NCBI GenBank assembly: GCA_030609975.1
Contig: JAUWSR010000110.1
Location: forward strand, 1 to 10,567
Length of the DNA: 10,567 nucleotides
Direction: 5' to 3'
Source: Acidobacteriota bacterium
GTDB taxonomy: Bacteria > Acidobacteriota > Aminicenantia > Aminicenantales > Aminicenantaceae
Of this stretch, positions 7,698 to 10,567 are shown piece after piece (position 1 is the stretch's first letter; every line of letters starts with the position of its first letter). Below the pieces are notes generated by a model. It had not been told where the DNA came from. It did no database searches and saw only the letters and a program-made list of their open reading frames with translations. The position numbers were made by a program, and so were the translations under genes.

Positions 7698-9830
7698 TTA
7701 TCCTTTTTTATTCACTATCGGGAGTTGAATTGTGATCTCAGTCCCCTCCCCTATTTCACTTTCCAAATTGACCTCTCCACCATGGGCTTTGACGATATGG
7801 GATACAAGAGTTAACCCGATCCCGCTTCCTTTGATACTGCTGTCTTGGATTTCCCCTGATCGAAAGAATTTCTCGAAAATCCTCTCCTGATCTTCTTTTT
7901 TGATGCCGATCCCTTGGTCCTCAACTTTTAAAAGCACACTTTCCTGATCAGTCCAGGCTTGAAACTTGATAGTCCGGTTATTCCCGGAATATTTCACAGA
8001 ATTGTCTAATAAATTAAAAAGAGCCCGGGAGAGGGCTTCTTTATCTGCGGTAATTCTAGGCAAATCTGGGGATACGTCACTTTCTACTCTAAACTCTAAA
8101 GAACCAACCTGTTCCTGAAATCGGGATATCACATCCTGGCACATTTCAGCCACATCGGTCTCAGTGAACTCATACTCCTTCATTCCTGCTTCGATCTTGG
8201 AAAAATCGAGGATGTTCTCAACCAGACGACTGAGACGTTCACTTTCATGCGTTATGGATTCATAATACTGCTGCTTCTTAGTCTCATCTTTTACCCGCCC
8301 TCTCTGGAGAAGATCCGCCAGGTATCGGATCGACATCAGAGGTGTGCGGAATTCATGGGAAACCGTGGAGACAAACTCGGATTTAAGCTTGGCCAATCTC
8401 AGTTCCTTGCCTGTACTCCGTATAGTCAATAATCCCCCAAGGAGAATGGCCGTGATCACGACCAGAACAGAAAGGACATATATATTTCGCCGCATACGAA
8501 ACTGCCGCTCAGCTATGTTAGGTAGAGCCTGATAAATCCGGAGTTCCCAGGGAAGAAAGTTCTCTTTGAATCCCTGAGTGTGGCTCCGTTGAAAACGAGA
8601 ATCGTCTGCCCAAGATGTTTCCCCAGCGATTAGTCTATCATTTTCCGCATCCACAACTTGGATATTAAATTCCTCTCCTGGTTCAGTGTTATTAAGAATT
8701 GAGGAAAGGATCTCATCCTCTAGGAAAGAGATATTTAAACTGAAACCAAAGACGGATTGGCCATCGGGCAATGTGTAGGAGATGGGGAGATATTTATTCT
8801 TCAATTTCTCTAAAATATGAAAAAAAGCTCCCGAGCTGTTCTCTAAGGCGGTTTCTTTGGTCATTAAAACTGAACGTATTCTGCTGGCGATCGTTTCGAC
8901 GTTAGCCATACTCCCCAATTTTTCTTGTTCAGTTTGTTCAAGCTCTCTCCATCGATCGGCAATCTTCCCGTCGAGGTCATTGACTTCCACATTTTGTTTA
9001 ATGGATTCAAGTTCTTTTTTGACCTTTCTTAAATAGTAAAAGAATTGAACCTGAGTAAGCTGCCAATTTGGCTCTAAAAGAGCTGCATAAAGGTCAAGGT
9101 TGGTTCCTACATTTGCTAGATTTTCATCCCTTCCGGAATACAAAGCACCTAGCTGATTTAGAGCTATTAAGGCATAGGGAATCCCCTCCGGGCTTAATAT
9201 TTCATCAAAATCTTTCACAATGCTTTTGTAAGTCTGAATAGCTCTCTCTGTATTGCCGGCGGCCATGTAACCACGTGCGATGCGATTCAAAAGGAGGGCT
9301 CGTGATTCTTTATGGGAGGTCGATCGCAGCAGTTGTCTGTAGTCAGTGATCGCCTGGGAATAATATCTCCTCTGGTATTCCGCTGTTTCGGCTGATCTAA
9401 AGAGTTGATTGTTCTCAATCTCCAGTGGATTTCTATTTAAAAATTCAGATTCTCCATTAAGGACATAAAGCAGCTTTAGAAGGGGGAAATTAATTTGACC
9501 GCTGCGATCGACATAAAAGATTATGTCAACCAGTTTTTCGCTTTCTTTTATTTTATTAGAAGCCTCAACCACCTGATTTCCATCTTCCGGGTCATTGACC
9601 ATGGAAATTAGCCGCAAAGCTTGAGCCTCAGTCTCTCGAATGTATGCAAAGACTTGAGCATTTATCGTATCTGCAATTTGTCGCTGTTCTTGATTTATTT
9701 CCTCTAGTTTTTCCAGCTTATCTCTTTCCGCCTCACGGATGGCAAAGACCATTAATATCACACTGAATATAAGCACAATTACAGCAAACAGGATTATTGC
9801 TCTTTTTTGCCAATCAAGGGTAAGTTTCAT
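7698..9830 (-). CDS. Sensor histidine kinase with extracytoplasmic TPR-like sensor region, second copy
   Basis: Complete membrane histidine kinase of 710 aa. Residues about 11-30 are the first membrane helix, followed by a charged, coiled-coil-like stretch (EAERDKLEKLEEINQEQRQ). Residues about 142-235 contain TPR-like helices (QLFRSAETAEYQRRYYSQAI, then LNRIARGYMAAGNTERAIQTYKSIV) that align with the same region of the first kinase. A mixed region with a second helical segment (about 260-345) and a Cache/PAS-like beta-rich part (about 350-435) precedes the second membrane helix at about 450-470. The H-box SHEFRTP has His492, the N-box is NLLDNSVKYS (606-615), G1 is DQGIGI (638-643) and G2 GSGIGL (668-673). 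AAGGGG on the - strand, 10 nt before the ATG, supports the start. It forms an operon with the regulator 10 nt downstream. The stimulus is unknown; the Cache/PAS suggestion is weak. Confidence 0.94.
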   Translation of the reverse strand: MKLTLDWQKRAIILFAVIVLIFSVILMVFAIREAERDKLEKLEEINQEQRQIADTINAQVFAYIRETEAQALRLISMVNDPEDGNQVVEASNKIKESEKLVDIIFYVDRSGQINFPLLKLLYVLNGESEFLNRNPLEIENNQLFRSAETAEYQRRYYSQAITDYRQLLRSTSHKESRALLLNRIARGYMAAGNTERAIQTYKSIVKDFDEILSPEGIPYALIALNQLGALYSGRDENLANVGTNLDLYAALLEPNWQLTQVQFFYYLRKVKKELESIKQNVEVNDLDGKIADRWRELEQTEQEKLGSMANVETIASRIRSVLMTKETALENSSGAFFHILEKLKNKYLPISYTLPDGQSVFGFSLNISFLEDEILSSILNNTEPGEEFNIQVVDAENDRLIAGETSWADDSRFQRSHTQGFKENFLPWELRIYQALPNIAERQFRMRRNIYVLSVLVVITAILLGGLLTIRSTGKELRLAKLKSEFVSTVSHEFRTPLMSIRYLADLLQRGRVKDETKKQQYYESITHESERLSRLVENILDFSKIEAGMKEYEFTETDVAEMCQDVISRFQEQVGSLEFRVESDVSPDLPRITADKEALSRALFNLLDNSVKYSGNNRTIKFQAWTDQESVLLKVEDQGIGIKKEDQERIFEKFFRSGEIQDSSIKGSGIGLTLVSHIVKAHGGEVNLESEIGEGTEITIQLPIVNKKG

Positions 9831-9937
9831 GGGTGACTAGCCCCTTTTATCTATGAAAACTTAATACAGAGGGAATCCAAAGTCAAAACAAAAACTCTTT
9901 TCATCAATATTAAGGTATTACACTTAGAAAAAAACTA

Positions 9938-9958
9938 GGTTGTGATACTGTTGCGTTT
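9938..9958 (-). promoter_or_regulatory. Candidate regulator box, copy 2 (upstream of second kinase gene)
   Basis: The partner of 6961-6981, identical at 16 of 21 positions. It lies 108-128 nt before the kinase ATG at 9830, in the same orientation to that gene as the other copy is to the propeller gene. It would fit autoregulation of the kinase-regulator operon. It also overlaps one arm of the ACGCAAC inverted repeat. Confidence 0.4.
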
Positions 9959-9988
9959 AAGTTGAGTTTTGAATTCATTCTACGCAAC
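9950..9988. repeat. 7-bp inverted repeat GTTGCGT / ACGCAAC
   Basis: GTTGCGT at 9950-9956 is the reverse complement of ACGCAAC at 9982-9988, with 25 nt between. The left arm is part of the 21-bp box shared with 6961-6981, and the right arm ends exactly where the proposed -35 of the antitoxin promoter starts. It could be a two-site operator controlling the divergent genes. Confidence 0.35.
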
Positions 9989-10017
9989 TTGACATTTGAG
10001 TTTTTCGGTATTACATT
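9989..10017 (+). promoter_or_regulatory. Putative sigma70-type promoter of the antitoxin-toxin operon
   Basis: A perfect -35 TTGACA (9989-9994) is followed after 17 nt by TACATT (10012-10017), 4 of 6 to the -10 consensus. Transcription would begin near 10024, about 34 nt before the antitoxin ATG. Repeats flank the -35 and overlap the -10, as expected for autoregulated antitoxin operons. Confidence 0.5.
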
Positions 10018-10057
10018 AAAGTAAGATATTTGATATTTAGTAAGAAAAACTATTGTC

Positions 10058-10303
10058 ATGGCTGAATCCAAGATAACCACAAAAGGCCAATGTGTCGTGC
10101 CCAAGAAAATAAGGGACTATATGCGTCTTAATCCCGGCGATAAAATAGATTTCGTCATCCGCGAGGATGGCGAGGTATATGTGCGGCCGGTTATCCTGGA
10201 TGTCCGGGAACTTAAAGGATTAATGAGAAAACCTGGCCGTAAACCCGTATCCCTTAAAGATATGAAAAACGCTGTTCGAAAACGAACTGGAAAATCCAGA
10301 TGA
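10058..10303 (+). CDS. AbrB/MazE-fold antitoxin (VapB-type) of a VapBC-like pair
   Basis: Small DNA-binding antitoxin of 81 aa. Residues about 3-45 are a typical SpoVT-AbrB/MazE domain: SKITTKGQCVVPKKIRDYM, then LNPGDKIDFVIREDGEVYVRP. In this family two chains form a swapped-hairpin dimer that binds operator DNA. The basic tail (about 46-81, rich in K and R) is where such antitoxins usually contact and block the toxin. The stop overlaps the toxin start by the 4-bp ATGA, indicating coupled translation. There is no good Shine-Dalgarno before the ATG, only an A-rich leader, but the domain starts immediately and no better start exists. Probably autoregulates through the repeats just upstream. Confidence 0.88.
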   Translation: MAESKITTKGQCVVPKKIRDYMRLNPGDKIDFVIREDGEVYVRPVILDVRELKGLMRKPGRKPVSLKDMKNAVRKRTGKSR

Positions 10304-10567
10304 TTGGGCTGGACACGAACATCCTGGTTAGATACCTCACTCAAGATGATCCTGATCAATCAAGAAAAGCGGCCCATGAAATCGAAAAAGGACTTTCCGC
10401 AGGACACATGTTCTTTATCACCGATATCGTCATGTGCGAGATGGTCTGGGTGTTGGAGACCTCTTATGGATATGATAGTCGCGAAATTGTCCCAGTCCTT
10501 GAGAATATTTTGAGAACCAGACAATTCCAATTCGAGAATAAGGACTTGCTGTGGCTAAGTCTTGCTG
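10300..10567 (+). CDS. VapC-type PIN-domain ribonuclease toxin (3' partial)
   Basis: The frame from ATG 10300 stays open for 89 codons to the right edge, so the gene is cut by the window. It begins MIGLDTNILVRYL, the classic PIN start with the metal-binding Asp5 in the DTN motif. DIVMCEMVWVLETSYG supplies the second acidic residue, Glu47, followed by a conserved helix with Trp50 and Leu52. The remaining acidic residues of the active site would lie beyond the edge. VapC proteins are Mg-dependent endoribonucleases that cleave tRNA or rRNA when freed from the antitoxin. The ATGA overlap with the AbrB-like gene, and the lack of a strong Shine-Dalgarno, fit coupled translation. The fit to this PIN group is strong; whether the toxin is intact cannot be seen. 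Confidence 0.87.
   Translation, partial: MIGLDTNILVRYLTQDDPDQSRKAAHEIEKGLSAGHMFFITDIVMCEMVWVLETSYGYDSREIVPVLENILRTRQFQFENKDLLWLSLA

Larger units (their letters stand above)
9914..10015 (+). repeat. 9-bp direct repeat pair GGTATTACA in the divergent intergenic region
   Basis: GGTATTACA is present at 9914-9922 and 10007-10015, 93 bp apart, and similarity continues for a few bases (yTwA). The second copy overlaps the proposed -10 of the antitoxin promoter. This placement suits an operator, perhaps for the antitoxin, but a chance match is possible in this AT-rich stretch. Confidence 0.35.

Noticed and set aside
9831..9960. A - strand promoter for the second kinase (TTGACT followed by TATTAA near 9853-9880)
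   Set aside because: The spacing is only about 14 nt, too short for a standard sigma70 promoter, so no call was made.
10117..10359. A - strand 80-codon frame across the antitoxin and toxin genes
   Set aside because: It is antisense to the AbrB-type gene and has no domain or ribosome site.
10304..10513. A + strand frame starting at 10304
   Set aside because: It is out of frame with the PIN-domain toxin at 10300, which has a clear DTN motif, Glu47 and the ATGA overlap; the 10304 frame shows no domain.

Overview
The window carries two paralogous three-gene signalling modules arranged as mirror images, followed by the start of a toxin-antitoxin pair. On the + strand, at 2-4770, lie a membrane sensor histidine kinase (cut by the left edge), an OmpR/PhoB-type response regulator and an exported protein with an N-terminal TPR segment and a PD40 (TolB/WD40-like) beta-propeller. 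On the - strand, at 9830-4829, the same three protein types appear in the same transcriptional order (kinase, regulator, exported TPR-PD40 protein). The two modules converge tail to tail on a 58-bp gap that holds a strong hairpin followed by a T-run. Beyond the second kinase, on the + strand, are an AbrB/MazE-fold antitoxin gene and an overlapping VapC-type PIN toxin gene that runs off the right edge.

Organism: moderate GC, good Shine-Dalgarno sequences and Sec signal peptides indicate a bacterium. Exported TPR+PD40 proteins ending shortly after the propeller, next to two-component systems, are a pattern I associate with Acidobacteriota and Candidatus Aminicenantes (OP8). This is an inference from architecture; no marker gene is present.

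How the genes may work together: each kinase has two membrane helices around a large extracytoplasmic sensor region that itself contains TPR-like helical repeats. Each exported partner also begins with TPR-like repeats. A reasonable hypothesis is that the exported propeller protein is both a product of the regulator's regulon and a partner or input of the kinase's outer domain. In the - module, a 21-bp motif (16/21 identical) occurs in the same orientation upstream of the propeller gene and upstream of the kinase gene, making it a candidate regulator box. No such motif was seen upstream of the + strand propeller gene.

There are no rRNA, tRNA, CRISPR or insertion-sequence features. Apart from the 227-bp region at 9831-10057 and the 108-bp region at 6899-7006, the window is almost entirely coding.
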